Of a stretch of DNA of 55,477 nucleotides, positions 1 to 8,379 are shown piece by piece. Made by a program: the position numbers and the translations under genes. The notes below the pieces were generated by a model. It saw only the letters and a list, made by a program, of their open reading frames with translations, searched no databases and was not told the origin of the DNA. Numbering within the stretch: the first letter of the stretch is position 1; the number at the start of each line of letters is the position of its first letter. The stretch comes from Ureibacillus thermosphaericus (GTDB lineage: Bacteria; Bacillota; Bacilli; Bacillales_A; Planococcaceae): contig NZ_JAAXPW010000021.1 in NCBI RefSeq assembly GCF_012396605.1, positions 1-55,477 of the forward strand, read 5' to 3'.

Positions 1-295
1 CACAAGTCATAGGTTATAGTAAAAAAATGGATGTTTACTACCCTCGCTTAGGTGTTTTCGTTTTTTCTCTAAAGTCCAGAAAAAATAAAACTGAAAATTC
101 AGACATCATTTATGCGACGGTAGTGAATATGTATATATCCATTTTTTATCCATTCGACTTTTTACATTTTTCCCCTTTAATACTTACTCAATGCTTCTAT
201 TTCTTCTACACCTCGAGACCTATAAAGAAATAAACCCCCGGTTTGTTGTTGGCCATCCCCTTTTTATCTAATATGTTGATATAAACAAAAATATT
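1..295. other. intergenic, no convincing gene
   Basis: AT-rich left edge of the window. A 68-codon open frame at 27-233 has no ribosome binding site and a low-complexity Phe/Tyr-rich product, so I do not call it. I see no clear terminator or RNA structure. Confidence 0.5.
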
Positions 296-308
296 TAGGA
301 GGTTTTCT

Positions 309-1088
309 GTGAAGAAAATACTTTTAGCCATCGTCGTTATGTTATTGCTTTTTAGTTTAATTAGTATTGGTCACTTTTCATTCTTTTCAAAAGATTATAG
401 AGCGGAAGTTACAAATGAAATTGATACAATCGAGTTAGATCTTGCAGGAGCAAATGCAACAATACTTACTAAAAATCAAGATTATGTTGAAGCGAAATTA
501 AAAGGTAAAGGCAAAGTATCCCTTTCTAAAAAAGACGATACGATTGAAATAGAATATGATCGCAGATGGTATGAATTTTTCAATTTCGGGGATCGAACAG
601 AGCTTATTATTACAATCCCTGAAAACTATAATCGTGATTTAGAATTTGATGTTCGTTCTGGAAACATTAACTTTGAATTATCAAAAGACATGGAACTCCA
701 TGAATTCAAAATGGATGTAAGATCAGGAAACATTCGCATCGATTCGTTACAAGCAAATAAAGCTGAATTGGATGTTAATTCTGGAAATGTGAATATTAAA
801 CATGTGACAGGCCAATTGGAGATTGATGTTTCATCCGGAAATATTTCCATTCAAGTAGATGATTTAATAGGTGATATAGATGCAGAAGTAAGTTCTGGCC
901 ATATTGCACTCGATTTACCAGATGATAGTGACTTTACATTATCTGGCGAAATTTCAAGCGGAAACATTCATAATCGTTTTCCTTTAAATAATGAAGTGAG
1001 AGAAAAAAATCGTTTACGAGGCACTCATGGAACTGGACAATACAATATCGATTTAGAAGTATCTAGCGGTAGCATTGAAATTAAATAA
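309..1088 (+). CDS. DUF4097-family surface/membrane protein
   Basis: 259 aa. It starts with GTG, placed 6 bases after a TAGGAGG ribosome binding site at 296-302. Residues about 5-27 form a signal anchor or signal peptide (hydrophobic, after MKK). The rest is a right-handed beta-helix-like repeat in which a short V-x-S-G-N-I motif recurs about every 20 residues (VRSGNI, VNSGNV, VSSGNI, VSSGHI, ISSGNI, VSSGSI). This pattern is typical of DUF4097 'putative adhesin' proteins, a group that includes LiaG of the Bacillus cell-envelope stress operon. Here it stands alone and is closed by a strong terminator, with no two-component system beside it. The exact function is unknown; extracytoplasmic exposure is inferred from the N-terminus. 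Confidence 0.8.
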   Translation: MKKILLAIVVMLLLFSLISIGHFSFFSKDYRAEVTNEIDTIELDLAGANATILTKNQDYVEAKLKGKGKVSLSKKDDTIEIEYDRRWYEFFNFGDRTELIITIPENYNRDLEFDVRSGNINFELSKDMELHEFKMDVRSGNIRIDSLQANKAELDVNSGNVNIKHVTGQLEIDVSSGNISIQVDDLIGDIDAEVSSGHIALDLPDDSDFTLSGEISSGNIHNRFPLNNEVREKNRLRGTHGTGQYNIDLEVSSGSIEIK

Positions 1089-1094
1089 AATAAA

Positions 1095-1149
1095 AACCAA
1101 GGTGAAATAAATCTCTAAGAGATCTTGGCTGATCACCTTGGTTTTTTTA
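1095..1149. terminator. bidirectional intrinsic terminator
   Basis: The perfect 11-bp stem AACCAAGGTGA / TCACCTTGGTT (1095-1105 with 1133-1143) is followed by a T-run on the plus strand and flanked by A-rich sequence on the other side. It ends the DUF4097 gene and can also serve the converging gene at 1151-2506. Confidence 0.85.
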
Positions 1150-1150
1150 A

Positions 1151-2506
1151 TTACCTACCACAACATTTTTTATATTTTTTCCCGCTTCCGCAATGGCATG
1201 GATCGTTGCGGCCAATTTTAGCACCAACTACTACTTTCGTTTGTTTTGGTTTTGAAAGATCTGTTAATTCCTTTGGAGTATACCCACGATTGTCCCAAAG
1301 TCTTGTAGTATTTGCAATGGAAAAAATCACCCTTGTTATTTCGTTAACCTGATTGACATTTTCAAACACAAATTGATTTAAAAATTCCCTCATGATGATA
1401 TTAAATTTATAATTCATCACCTTGATTTTCCATACAAAATCATCCACTAACTCTTGAATCAATCTACTTTCTAGCCCTTCAACTCTTTCTAGTATTTTAA
1501 TAAGTTCTCGATGATACTTCGTTTCTTCATAATAGAACTCATCTTTATAACGCAGTAATTCTTCTTTTTCAGGAATGTAAAATGGCTTCCCAACCACAAG
1601 TTGTTCCAATTTTTCCGTAATATTGTTCTCTTCAAGAGTTTTATGAATAAAACGATCTAATTTTACAACGACATTAGCTTCTTCAAGTAGTTTTTTATAT
1701 TTTGAATCCGTTGTAATTGCTTGTAATTCTTTACTCGTAATTTTTGGCTTGTTTTGCAAATTGTAAATGTGTATTACTTTATAATTTGGAACAATTCCAT
1801 ATAAGTTCGTACAACTTACAATATAGTCATATATTAATTCTTTATTCGCTACTTTTTCTGGATCGATAACTTCAGAACCCCTATATTTGTCAGATATAAT
1901 TAAATAATTTTCATGATGAATATGTTCCCATTCTGTCTTTTTGAATTTTACATGTTTTAAAAGAGAATTAATATGGTCTATATTTAACGGTTTATATCCG
2001 ACCGATTCAGCCCATTCTCGAGTTGAAGTATATTGTGGATGAGTTGGGTCATGAATAATTTCTAAAAAATTCATATATCCAACTGGTCCCCCAACATCTT
2101 CTGGCGGTGCCATACCTCCGCCGTCTAGCAAAGTCGGATAGCCAAAATAATAATCATCTACGGTATCTTCTAACGTTATGGTGATTTCCCAATTATCCCC
2201 GAAATCATATTGATAAAGAATTTTACCGTTCTTCTCAATATATTGATCAATTTTAATGCGGCTAGGTTGCTTTACCTTTTTTCCGTTCAATTCTTTCTGT
2301 TCAATTAATTCTTCATTATTTGTGATCATAACATCTTCCAAAGGGAAGCAAAAATGATGATAGGGTTCCATATAGCTTTTAAAATTTGTTACGTACTGTA
2401 TCGTTTCGTGCAGTCGATTAAAGGTTGCTCCAACCGGTATAATCACCTTTCGCCAAACTTCTGGTTTAATTCCTTCGAATGTCAATTTTAAAATATAAGC
2501 TCTCAT
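1151..2506 (-). CDS. pRiA4b ORF-3-like protein with C-terminal SEC-C zinc motif
   Basis: 451 aa, ATG with an AAGGTGA ribosome binding site. Residues 1 to about 175 match the plasmid pRiA4b ORF-3 family: an N-terminal LKLTFEGIKPEVWRKV-type segment, the YDFGDNW motif, then LDGGGMAPPEDVGG. The central 230 residues are mainly helical and charged, and I do not recognise them. The last 20 residues hold a SEC-C metal-binding motif (CHCGSGKKYKKCC), the type found at the end of SecA and many proteins of unknown role. The family was first annotated from plasmids and transposons, but no mobile element flanks this copy. The function is unknown; protein or nucleic-acid binding through the zinc motif is inference. 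Confidence 0.8.
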   Translation of the reverse strand: MRAYILKLTFEGIKPEVWRKVIIPVGATFNRLHETIQYVTNFKSYMEPYHHFCFPLEDVMITNNEELIEQKELNGKKVKQPSRIKIDQYIEKNGKILYQYDFGDNWEITITLEDTVDDYYFGYPTLLDGGGMAPPEDVGGPVGYMNFLEIIHDPTHPQYTSTREWAESVGYKPLNIDHINSLLKHVKFKKTEWEHIHHENYLIISDKYRGSEVIDPEKVANKELIYDYIVSCTNLYGIVPNYKVIHIYNLQNKPKITSKELQAITTDSKYKKLLEEANVVVKLDRFIHKTLEENNITEKLEQLVVGKPFYIPEKEELLRYKDEFYYEETKYHRELIKILERVEGLESRLIQELVDDFVWKIKVMNYKFNIIMREFLNQFVFENVNQVNEITRVIFSIANTTRLWDNRGYTPKELTDLSKPKQTKVVVGAKIGRNDPCHCGSGKKYKKCCGR

Positions 2507-2648
2507 TGTTTCACCTTACTTTCTAAATAAATTAGTGCTGACTCGCTTAAACCCTTTATAATTATATATAAATAACTTCACAAAAATAGAAGTTATCATT
2601 TTTTATATGAAACTAAAAGTAAAATATGAATAAAAAAAGTAGCCAATA

Positions 2649-3398
2649 CTAGCTACTATAATTTAACCAGCGCTTTTCTACAATTATGAAAGCTTCTTCC
2701 AAATAATTTTTTAATTCATGGAATCGATCGATCTCTGGTGACTCATGGAAATCTTGCTTTATAATATTTAAAAACTTTAACAACTTATGCTCTTCTGTTT
2801 TTGAATTATTATAGTTATGAATTAAATCTTCTAATAAATGCAGTGGAATTTTATTTAAAAAGTGATGACTCCAAAGCCATTTATACGAAAGAATTTTTAA
2901 CGATTCATCATTGCCTAAAATGGAAGTCAAAACGAAAGCAATTCCATAAATTTTTTGGCATTTTAATATGTTATTTAATAATTGCTCGTCTTTGAATTCG
3001 CTTTTTTCAATCGAATTATAAGCATGATCTAAATAATGATAGAACACCTCATAAGTCGCTAGATTTTTTGCCTCTCCTCGACCTTCAAAATACGCTGCCG
3101 AATTAAAGTAACGATAAAGCGCATTCATTAACTTCGCATTTCCATAACTAATCTTTTCCTGTATTTTACCTACGACTTCATCTGAACTAATTTCAATCAT
3201 CGGTACCCCTGTTTCTTTGCGATGATCAGTTTTTAACTCGATAAATAATAACACTTCATTTAAATATGGCAGGACGAAATGTTGAGCAATTTCTTTATAT
3301 TCTCTTGATTTTTCTCTACGTTTTGTTTGTATATATATAAAAGCTTGTGAAAGGATGAACAAAATAAGTATGGAAAATCCCATTTCCACCATAGGCAA
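2649..3398 (-). CDS. hypothetical protein with one N-terminal membrane segment
   Basis: 249 aa. The likely start is TTG 7 bases after GGGGGGAGGG; an in-frame ATG two codons later (3392) is possible. Residues 6-24 are a hydrophobic helix, then a basic stretch (KRREKSREYK) suggests a cytoplasmic remainder. The soluble part is predominantly helical, with many aromatic and charged residues and no motif I recognise. It is a single gene between the pRiA4b-like gene and a 340-base gap. The function is unknown. Confidence 0.6.
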   Translation of the reverse strand: MPMVEMGFSILILFILSQAFIYIQTKRREKSREYKEIAQHFVLPYLNEVLLFIELKTDHRKETGVPMIEISSDEVVGKIQEKISYGNAKLMNALYRYFNSAAYFEGRGEAKNLATYEVFYHYLDHAYNSIEKSEFKDEQLLNNILKCQKIYGIAFVLTSILGNDESLKILSYKWLWSHHFLNKIPLHLLEDLIHNYNNSKTEEHKLLKFLNIIKQDFHESPEIDRFHELKNYLEEAFIIVEKRWLNYSS

Positions 3399-3700
3399 CT
3401 CAAGCCCTCCCCCCTTTTATATGTTGTTATAAAAATTTCCTTTTTCGTAATAAAATGGACACAACTTTATAGTATATATATTCATTTAGAAAAAAATTAT
3501 TCTATGTTTGGGATATTTACTCTAGAATTGAGAATCACATTAATAAGATGTTACTAGTTTATTGTTGTGGTAATCATGCAAATTTAAACGAGGATAAAAC
3601 GAGAAATAGTGGAAGAAACATAAGCAGTAGAGGAGAAACAGTTTTTTCAAGTTAACATTTCAGTTTCGACAACAAGCATATTACTTCTTCCTAAAATCTA
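3399..3700. other. intergenic, no gene seen
   Basis: About 300 bases of AT-rich DNA upstream of the minus-strand gene ending at 2649 and downstream of the DinB gene. No open frame with a ribosome binding site was found. It should hold the promoter of the gene at 2649-3398, but I cannot place it confidently. Confidence 0.4.
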
Positions 3701-3701
3701 A

Positions 3702-3740
3702 AAACACCTTCGATTATACCTACGATAATCGAAGGTGTTT
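3702..3740 (-). terminator. intrinsic terminator of DinB gene
   Basis: Perfect 16-bp stem: 3702-3717 pairs with 3725-3740 (AAACACCTTCGATTAT type), loop of 7. It lies immediately after the DinB stop codon. The sequence beyond it on the minus strand is T-rich. Confidence 0.8.
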
Positions 3741-3742
3741 CA

Positions 3743-4240
3743 TTAATTAACCTTCTTTAATAACGTCCCTTTTATTTCTTCAATCTGTTGCAAATGACGC
3801 TCTTCATGATAGCCAATTAATGATACCCACTGTCGTATTGATAATAGCCCGTACCTTCTATGAATAAAAGATTTTTGCTCTAAATCTTCTTCACTAACAC
3901 CTTCAATACTTTGCAACAATGCTTCTCTAGATTTTTCTAATTTTTGTATAAGCTCTTCTAATGTTTGAAATTTCTCTGAAGGTGTTAAATCATCTGGCGC
4001 TACTCGTTTCACCGTACGATCTAATATATGGTAAAGGGGTTTTTCTTCAGTTGGATTGTATTCATCTTTTGATAGCGTTTCCAATATTCCATCTACCGTA
4101 TTCATTTCCATTAAATATAAATGCTCTAACACTTGAGCGATTGACCATTTCCCTTCTTCAGGTACTGCATTTAATTGTTCATTAGACAAGGAACGAACAC
4201 TTTGCAAAAGCTTTTCACGGGTTTTCTGTATTTTTTCCAC
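3743..4240 (-). CDS. DinB-family (DUF664/YfiT-like) protein
   Basis: 165 aa, GTG start about 10 bases after GGAGGG. It has the DinB four-helix-bundle pattern: RSLSNEQLNAVPEEGKWSIAQVLEHLYLME near the N-terminus, where the W-S-x-x-Q-V-x-x-H pattern provides the first metal-ligand histidine, and GYHEERHLQQIEEI near the C-terminus, supplying the HxxxH pair. Many family members bind Ni or Zn and act as bacillithiol- or mycothiol-dependent transferases in Bacillales. Bacillithiol use here is plausible inference. Length is normal for the family. It is a single-gene unit with its own terminator. Confidence 0.8.
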   Translation of the reverse strand: MEKIQKTREKLLQSVRSLSNEQLNAVPEEGKWSIAQVLEHLYLMEMNTVDGILETLSKDEYNPTEEKPLYHILDRTVKRVAPDDLTPSEKFQTLEELIQKLEKSREALLQSIEGVSEEDLEQKSFIHRRYGLLSIRQWVSLIGYHEERHLQQIEEIKGTLLKKVN

Positions 4241-4348
4241 TCTTGCTACCCTCCTTCATTCTTTCTAATTATTATTCTTTCAAAATAAAAAAAAGAACTA
4301 CTTATTCTTTTTATAATGAACGGAGTAGAACTATTTTTAGAGTTAACG

Positions 4349-4396
4349 GCCTATGTTTAAAAGTGACGCGGAAAATCGCTCACTTCAAACATAGGC
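4349..4396. terminator. stem-loop downstream of collagen-like gene
   Basis: The arms GCCTATGTTT (4349-4358) and AAACATAGGC (4387-4396) pair, with further imperfect pairing inside. The T-run expected of an intrinsic terminator is weak on both strands, so termination is only likely. Confidence 0.45.
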
Positions 4397-4431
4397 ATAT
4401 CCATTGAAATTCAATATTGTATATCATTAAA

Positions 4432-5022
4432 TTAATAGCATTGGAAGAATGCAATACGTTGACGATTTAATACATCGTAAACCCAACCTCGATTTCCTCT
4501 CCAACGGAAACCAATAATTGAGTTACCGAAAGCAAACATCGGATAGAACCAGAAGCTATTACCATTCGTTAACCAAATAAAAGTATTGCGGAACAAACAT
4601 CTCCCAATTCCTCGTCCTCCACTGCGACGACCAAATTCAGCTGTTCCTTGGAATGAGCTAAGTTGAGGTGTGAAACTTGGAGGCGGAGCTGCAGGTGGAG
4701 TCATTTGTCCTCCAGGTGGTCTTCCTGGTGTACCTGGGAATCCCCCTGGTGCACCCGGGAATCCTCCTGGTGTACCTGGGAATCCTCCCGGTGCGCCTGG
4801 GAATCCACCTGGTGTACCTGGGAATCCTCCTGGTGTACCTGGGAATCCTCCTGGTGTACCTGGGAATCCTCCCGGTGCGCCTTGGCCTCCCCCTGGTGCA
4901 CCAGGGAATCCTCCTGGCATACCTGGGAACCTTGATGGCTGGCCTTGAAACCCTCTACGCGTTACATCATCATCAAAATCAAATTGATTATTATTATCAT
5001 TGTCGTTAAAAAAAGGATACAC
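4432..5022 (-). CDS. collagen-like Gly-X-Y repeat protein, probably spore/exosporium surface
   Basis: 196 aa, GTG start after AAGGGGG. Three regions are visible. Residues 1-30 are acidic and Asn-rich ([14 protein letters not shown]). Residues about 31-110 are a collagen-like tract of [14 protein letters not shown] units, encoded by near-identical 18-nt repeats with GC content well above the surroundings. The C-terminal 80 residues form an aromatic/Arg-rich globular domain ([22 protein letters not shown]) ending in a Cys. I have seen this C-terminal type in Bacillus collagen-like proteins, often misannotated. Triple-helix assembly and spore location are inferred from other Bacillales. The repeat number may vary between strains. 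There is no obvious signal peptide. Confidence 0.75.
   Translation of the reverse strand: MYPFFNDNDNNNQFDFDDDVTRRGFQGQPSRFPGMPGGFPGAPGGGQGAPGGFPGTPGGFPGTPGGFPGTPGGFPGAPGGFPGTPGGFPGAPGGFPGTPGRPPGGQMTPPAAPPPSFTPQLSSFQGTAEFGRRSGGRGIGRCLFRNTFIWLTNGNSFWFYPMFAFGNSIIGFRWRGNRGWVYDVLNRQRIAFFQCY
4705..4935. repeat. tandem 18-nt repeats coding Gly-Phe-Pro-Gly-X-Pro
   Basis: Eleven or so imperfect copies of an 18-base unit (plus strand GGGAATCCTCCTGGTGTACC type) with local GC near 60 percent. They lie inside the collagen-like gene and keep its frame. Variation is concentrated at the codon giving Thr or Ala. Confidence 0.85.
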
Positions 5023-5315
5023 GCTTTTTCCCCCTTTTCTTCAAGCTAATTTCAATGTATGTAGCTATTTCAACGCTACATAGGCATATATTCATCTTCA
5101 TTGAAAGAGGAGAAAAAGATGTGTTTGTATCCTAAAAACACCTTTTGTTGAATATTAACAACCAAAGTATACCAAGTTGTTTTATATGTTTTATTGTTAT
5201 AATAACAAAAAAATCATTTTTATTAAAGTATTACTTAGCTACTTTTCACATTTATTTTATTTTTCTGTTTCGAATTAACTTAAATGTTTCTATTTCATCA
5301 CTTCTCATTCTGAAT
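5023..5315. other. intergenic, no gene seen
   Basis: Region between the collagen-like gene and the SLH gene terminator. It carries the upstream control region of the collagen-like gene on the minus strand. No open frame with a ribosome binding site and no assignable promoter were seen. Confidence 0.4.
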
Positions 5316-5352
5316 AAAAACCGCACAGGACACTTAACATGCACTGTGCGGC
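5316..5352 (-). terminator. intrinsic terminator of SLH gene
   Basis: The stem CCGCACAG (5321-5328) / CTGTGCGG (5344-5351) is followed on the minus strand by TTTTTATTC. It lies 40 bases past the SLH gene stop. Confidence 0.8.
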
Positions 5353-5391
5353 AAAATGGACACTAAAAGACTCGTACTAAATTATTAGAAA

Positions 5392-6984
5392 TTAATCTTC
5401 AATGACCCCTTCGAAGTTAATTAAATCTTCAAACTTAATAATCTTTGTCGCATCTGGTATACCAATCACAAAGTTTGGTTTTTCATTTACATTCGATTTA
5501 CCCATTTTATAGTTTATTTTTAATCCGAATGTTTCGCCTTCCATTGTAAAGTCTATATCAAAATTTAACACATCATAGCCAATATATTTTTCTGGATGTA
5601 CAGCAATATATTCTTTCAATTCATTTAATGTCACGTAATTATTAATTTCACCAACAATATCTTTAATATCTAATTCTGCAGCTTCCAGTGATTGTTTTAA
5701 CATCTCGATATCTTCGGAAGTAACACCAAGTGCTTTGGCGTATTCTGGGTTTTCCAATAATGCAACGAATTCAGGTAAAATTTTATTAAATAGTTTTTGA
5801 ATGAAAGGCGTTAATTCATCATTCGTCATTTCAAATTTAATTACTTTGTCTACTTCAATACCTTCTGGTACTTGAATTGCATCTTTAGATACTTCTTCAT
5901 AATACTCCCCACCGAAGTGATCAAAGAAGAGATCGAACAATTCTTCATTAAGTTTTTGCTGTAATTCTATATCCATTACAGGAGCAGGTTGTCCAGTTAC
6001 TTCTGAAAGCTCAGCAAAATCCATTTCAATAAATTTACCTTTATACTCTTCTGGAGTTGGGGCAAATGGCAGTTCAGGAATTTGAATCCACATTTTATCA
6101 GCAGTCATCACAACTGGCAGTTTAATATCACCAATTGGGAACGGTCCGTTTAGTTTAAATGTCATATCCATTTCAAGTTGTAATGGGTCTTTTTGATAAA
6201 CCCCTTTGAAATCGACATGAATATCTTTAAACATATCAAAGATTGCAGTTGCTTCTTCAGTTGCTCCCTCAATTGTAGGGAATTCAAAACCGTAATTCAT
6301 TGTTCCTTCAAATTCATAAGAATTCAATTCAAATTCTTTTTGATAAATTTCTTTTAGTTCTTGTACAATTGGATCATTTGCATATTGTTTATCCAATACT
6401 CTTGATAAGAATACTGCAAAGTGAGCACGTGTCGTAGGTTGATTTGGATTGAAGGCATTTTGTTCATTACCCGTTGTAATTTCATTTGCATACAGAGCAT
6501 CAATTGCTTCATATGCATAGAAATCTTTCGCTACATCTTTAAAAGATGTTGTTCCATTACCTTTTAATTTGAAGGCATTTGTTAAAATAATCGCCATCTG
6601 TGCACGAGTAACATCATCATTCGGTCTGAATTCACCATTAGACCCTTTCATAATATCAGCGTTTGTTACAGCAGCAATAGCGTCATATGCATAATAATCT
6701 TTTGAAACATCCTTATATACAATCTTTGGATCTTTGCTTGTATCAAGTTTTAATACTCTTGATAATATAACTGCAGCTTGAGCACGTGTTATAGTTTGAT
6801 TTGGCTTGAACGAATTGTCTTCATACCCTTTAATAACCCCTTTGCTTACTAAGCGGTTGATTTCGTATGAAGCCCAATGTTTACCACTTACATCTGTAAA
6901 GCCAGCTGCACCTGCACTCCCAAACGGGACCGCTAACAATAAAACAATTGCTAGTAAAATAGAAAAGAATCTTGTTTTCTTCAT
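5392..6984 (-). CDS. S-layer homology (SLH) domain surface protein
   Basis: 530 aa from the ATG at 6984, which follows GGAGGAGG by 5 bases; an upstream in-frame extension lacks such a site. A signal peptide (MKKTRFFSILLAIVLLLAVP, then an Ala-rich cleavage site) is followed by three consecutive SLH domains at about residues 27-75, 85-135 and 145-195 (FTDVSGKHWASYEI, YKDVSKDYYAYDAI, FKDVAKDFYAYEAI, each with a TRAQ/TRAH ending). These domains anchor proteins to pyruvylated secondary cell-wall polymer. The remaining 330 residues are acidic and beta-rich, with a YEFEGTMNYGF-type start that recalls LolA-like/DUF6612 lipid- or ligand-binding domains; that similarity is weak. Secreted and wall-bound. 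Single gene with its own terminator. Confidence 0.88.
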   Translation of the reverse strand: MKKTRFFSILLAIVLLLAVPFGSAGAAGFTDVSGKHWASYEINRLVSKGVIKGYEDNSFKPNQTITRAQAAVILSRVLKLDTSKDPKIVYKDVSKDYYAYDAIAAVTNADIMKGSNGEFRPNDDVTRAQMAIILTNAFKLKGNGTTSFKDVAKDFYAYEAIDALYANEITTGNEQNAFNPNQPTTRAHFAVFLSRVLDKQYANDPIVQELKEIYQKEFELNSYEFEGTMNYGFEFPTIEGATEEATAIFDMFKDIHVDFKGVYQKDPLQLEMDMTFKLNGPFPIGDIKLPVVMTADKMWIQIPELPFAPTPEEYKGKFIEMDFAELSEVTGQPAPVMDIELQQKLNEELFDLFFDHFGGEYYEEVSKDAIQVPEGIEVDKVIKFEMTNDELTPFIQKLFNKILPEFVALLENPEYAKALGVTSEDIEMLKQSLEAAELDIKDIVGEINNYVTLNELKEYIAVHPEKYIGYDVLNFDIDFTMEGETFGLKINYKMGKSNVNEKPNFVIGIPDATKIIKFEDLINFEGVIED

Positions 6985-7267
6985 TTTTCTCCTCCTCCGA
7001 CACATAATAGTTAGCCACATTTACAATAATTGTAACATATCCCTCTACTGGAAACCCTTATACTTTGTTACCAATTTATGTGACCTGTTTATAGATACGA
7101 AGATTCTATCAAAATGGTTTCAAAATTTTTTAAGTTTTTCTTTAATTCTACCTAATGGGTGATAAATAATATGTTGACTCCTGTCGTCGAATCGTTTTTT
7201 ATGAAACTTCTTTATTGATAATTCGTACATATTCAAAAAAGGCTTTTTGAAAAGGAGGAAGTTTAGC

Positions 7268-7447
7268 ATGATCGATAAATTTTTCAAGTCCATCATAGGG
7301 GGAAAACGTCATTCTTCTTCCAACTATAGAAGATTCACAAAAAGGCATAACTTTTACGGACATCATTATTACAAACGTGGACATAAAAGCAGTGGTATTT
7401 TTCGTTCCGGTAGCTTCTTCAGTTCAAGAAGTTTCTTCAGCAGTTAA
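7268..7447 (+). CDS. 59-residue basic Ser/Arg/Phe-rich peptide
   Basis: 59 aa from the ATG at 7268, which sits 8 bases after AAAGGAGG (7251-7258); an earlier in-frame ATG overlaps the Shine-Dalgarno and is not used. The peptide is strongly basic (Lys, Arg, His) and ends in repeated Ser-Phe-Phe-Ser blocks (SGSFFSSRSFFSS). No known family recognised. The stop codon is 3 bases before the start of the kinase gene, so the pair is almost certainly co-translated. Serine-rich clusters make it a candidate kinase substrate or partner, which is inference only. Confidence 0.65.
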   Translation: MIDKFFKSIIGGKRHSSSNYRRFTKRHNFYGHHYYKRGHKSSGIFRSGSFFSSRSFFSS

Positions 7448-7450
7448 ACG

Positions 7451-8221
7451 ATGATTCGATATTTTCTTGAAAACAAGTACCATCGAATATTTAAAAGGTA
7501 TATAGATGAAAAGACAAATTATTGTTTTTCTGAGGTACTTGGTACTGGTACTTATGGTATAGCATATTTAATCATAGAAAAGCGGACCGGAAAAAAATAT
7601 GTCCTGAAACGCCTAATAACGAAATATCGACATTCTAAGAAATTACGTCAAAGATTTCAAAAGGAAATCCAAATTCTTAAAGAATTGAATTTTCCCTTTG
7701 TCCCTTCCGTCATTGTTGAAAATGAAGTTGAAAATATCCCTTTTTTCGTGATGGATTATATGGAAGGCCGCACTTTTGAGCAAACAATCTTTGAAGAAGG
7801 TCATGTTTATTCTTTACCTGAATCCCTTCATATTTTAAAAATACTTCTAGAAATGGTCGTCCAAATTCATCATAAAGGTATTGTGCACCGCGACTTAAGA
7901 ATCCCTAACGTATTAGTCCATCAAGGAAAGCTCTCTATTATTGATTTTGGATTAGCTACTTATTTAAACCCGAAGCAAAAGATTGAGGAAGTTAAAAATC
8001 CAAAAAAGGCTGCAAATCATTGTAGTGATCTTTATTTTCTCGGTCATTTTCTACTCTTTTTACTTTACTCATCCTATACTCCTACAGAAAGTAAAGAGAG
8101 AAGTTGGCAAGAAGAATTACAATTACCTGAAGAAGTAAAAAACTATATTGAACGTTTACTATTAATCCGGCCACCTTTCTCAAGCACAGAGGAAGCATTA
8201 CATTGCATCCCTAAAGTCTAA
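7451..8221 (+). CDS. Hanks-type Ser/Thr protein kinase (soluble)
   Basis: 256 aa. A glycine-rich loop (GTGTYGIAY) near residue 31, the VAIK-type lysine in KYVLKRL, an HRDLRIPNV catalytic loop at about residue 138 and an IIDFG magnesium loop at about 157 are all intact, so it should be active. It has no membrane segment or PASTA repeats, unlike PrkC, and is smaller, nearer to PrkD/YbdM-like or YrzF-like kinases of Bacillus. There is no good Shine-Dalgarno before its ATG; translation is probably coupled to the basic peptide gene ending 3 bases upstream. The activation segment after DFG is short. Confidence 0.85.
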   Translation: MIRYFLENKYHRIFKRYIDEKTNYCFSEVLGTGTYGIAYLIIEKRTGKKYVLKRLITKYRHSKKLRQRFQKEIQILKELNFPFVPSVIVENEVENIPFFVMDYMEGRTFEQTIFEEGHVYSLPESLHILKILLEMVVQIHHKGIVHRDLRIPNVLVHQGKLSIIDFGLATYLNPKQKIEEVKNPKKAANHCSDLYFLGHFLLFLLYSSYTPTESKERSWQEELQLPEEVKNYIERLLLIRPPFSSTEEALHCIPKV

Positions 8222-8291
8222 CCATATAATAATAGCCAATTTTGACAAGTATTTATTTCAACAGTAGACTATTATTTTTTTAAGAGAAATC

Positions 8292-8327
8292 AAAAAAAAT
8301 CAAGTCGCTTCATTGAAGAAGCGACTT
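8292..8327. terminator. terminator between converging kinase and VCBS-like genes
   Basis: The stem AAGTCGCTTC (8302-8311) / GAAGCGACTT (8318-8327) is followed on the minus strand by a run of eight T, so it best serves the minus-strand gene at 8380-9144. It may also stop the kinase operon. Confidence 0.75.
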
Positions 8328-8379
8328 ATTAATCGTTGACTATATTCAAAACCATTTTAACTTATTTGCAGAAAATATA

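Noticed and set aside
27-233. 68-codon frame at the left edge
   Set aside because: No ribosome binding site, low-complexity composition, no recognisable product.
4705-4935. Regular repeats resembling a CRISPR array
   Set aside because: The unit is 18 bases with no unique spacers and is in frame within a coding sequence.
4663-5009. Four long overlapping open frames on both strands in the collagen repeat region
   Set aside because: They are by-products of the 18-nt repeat, which keeps several frames open. Only the minus-strand frame has a ribosome binding site and a sensible product.
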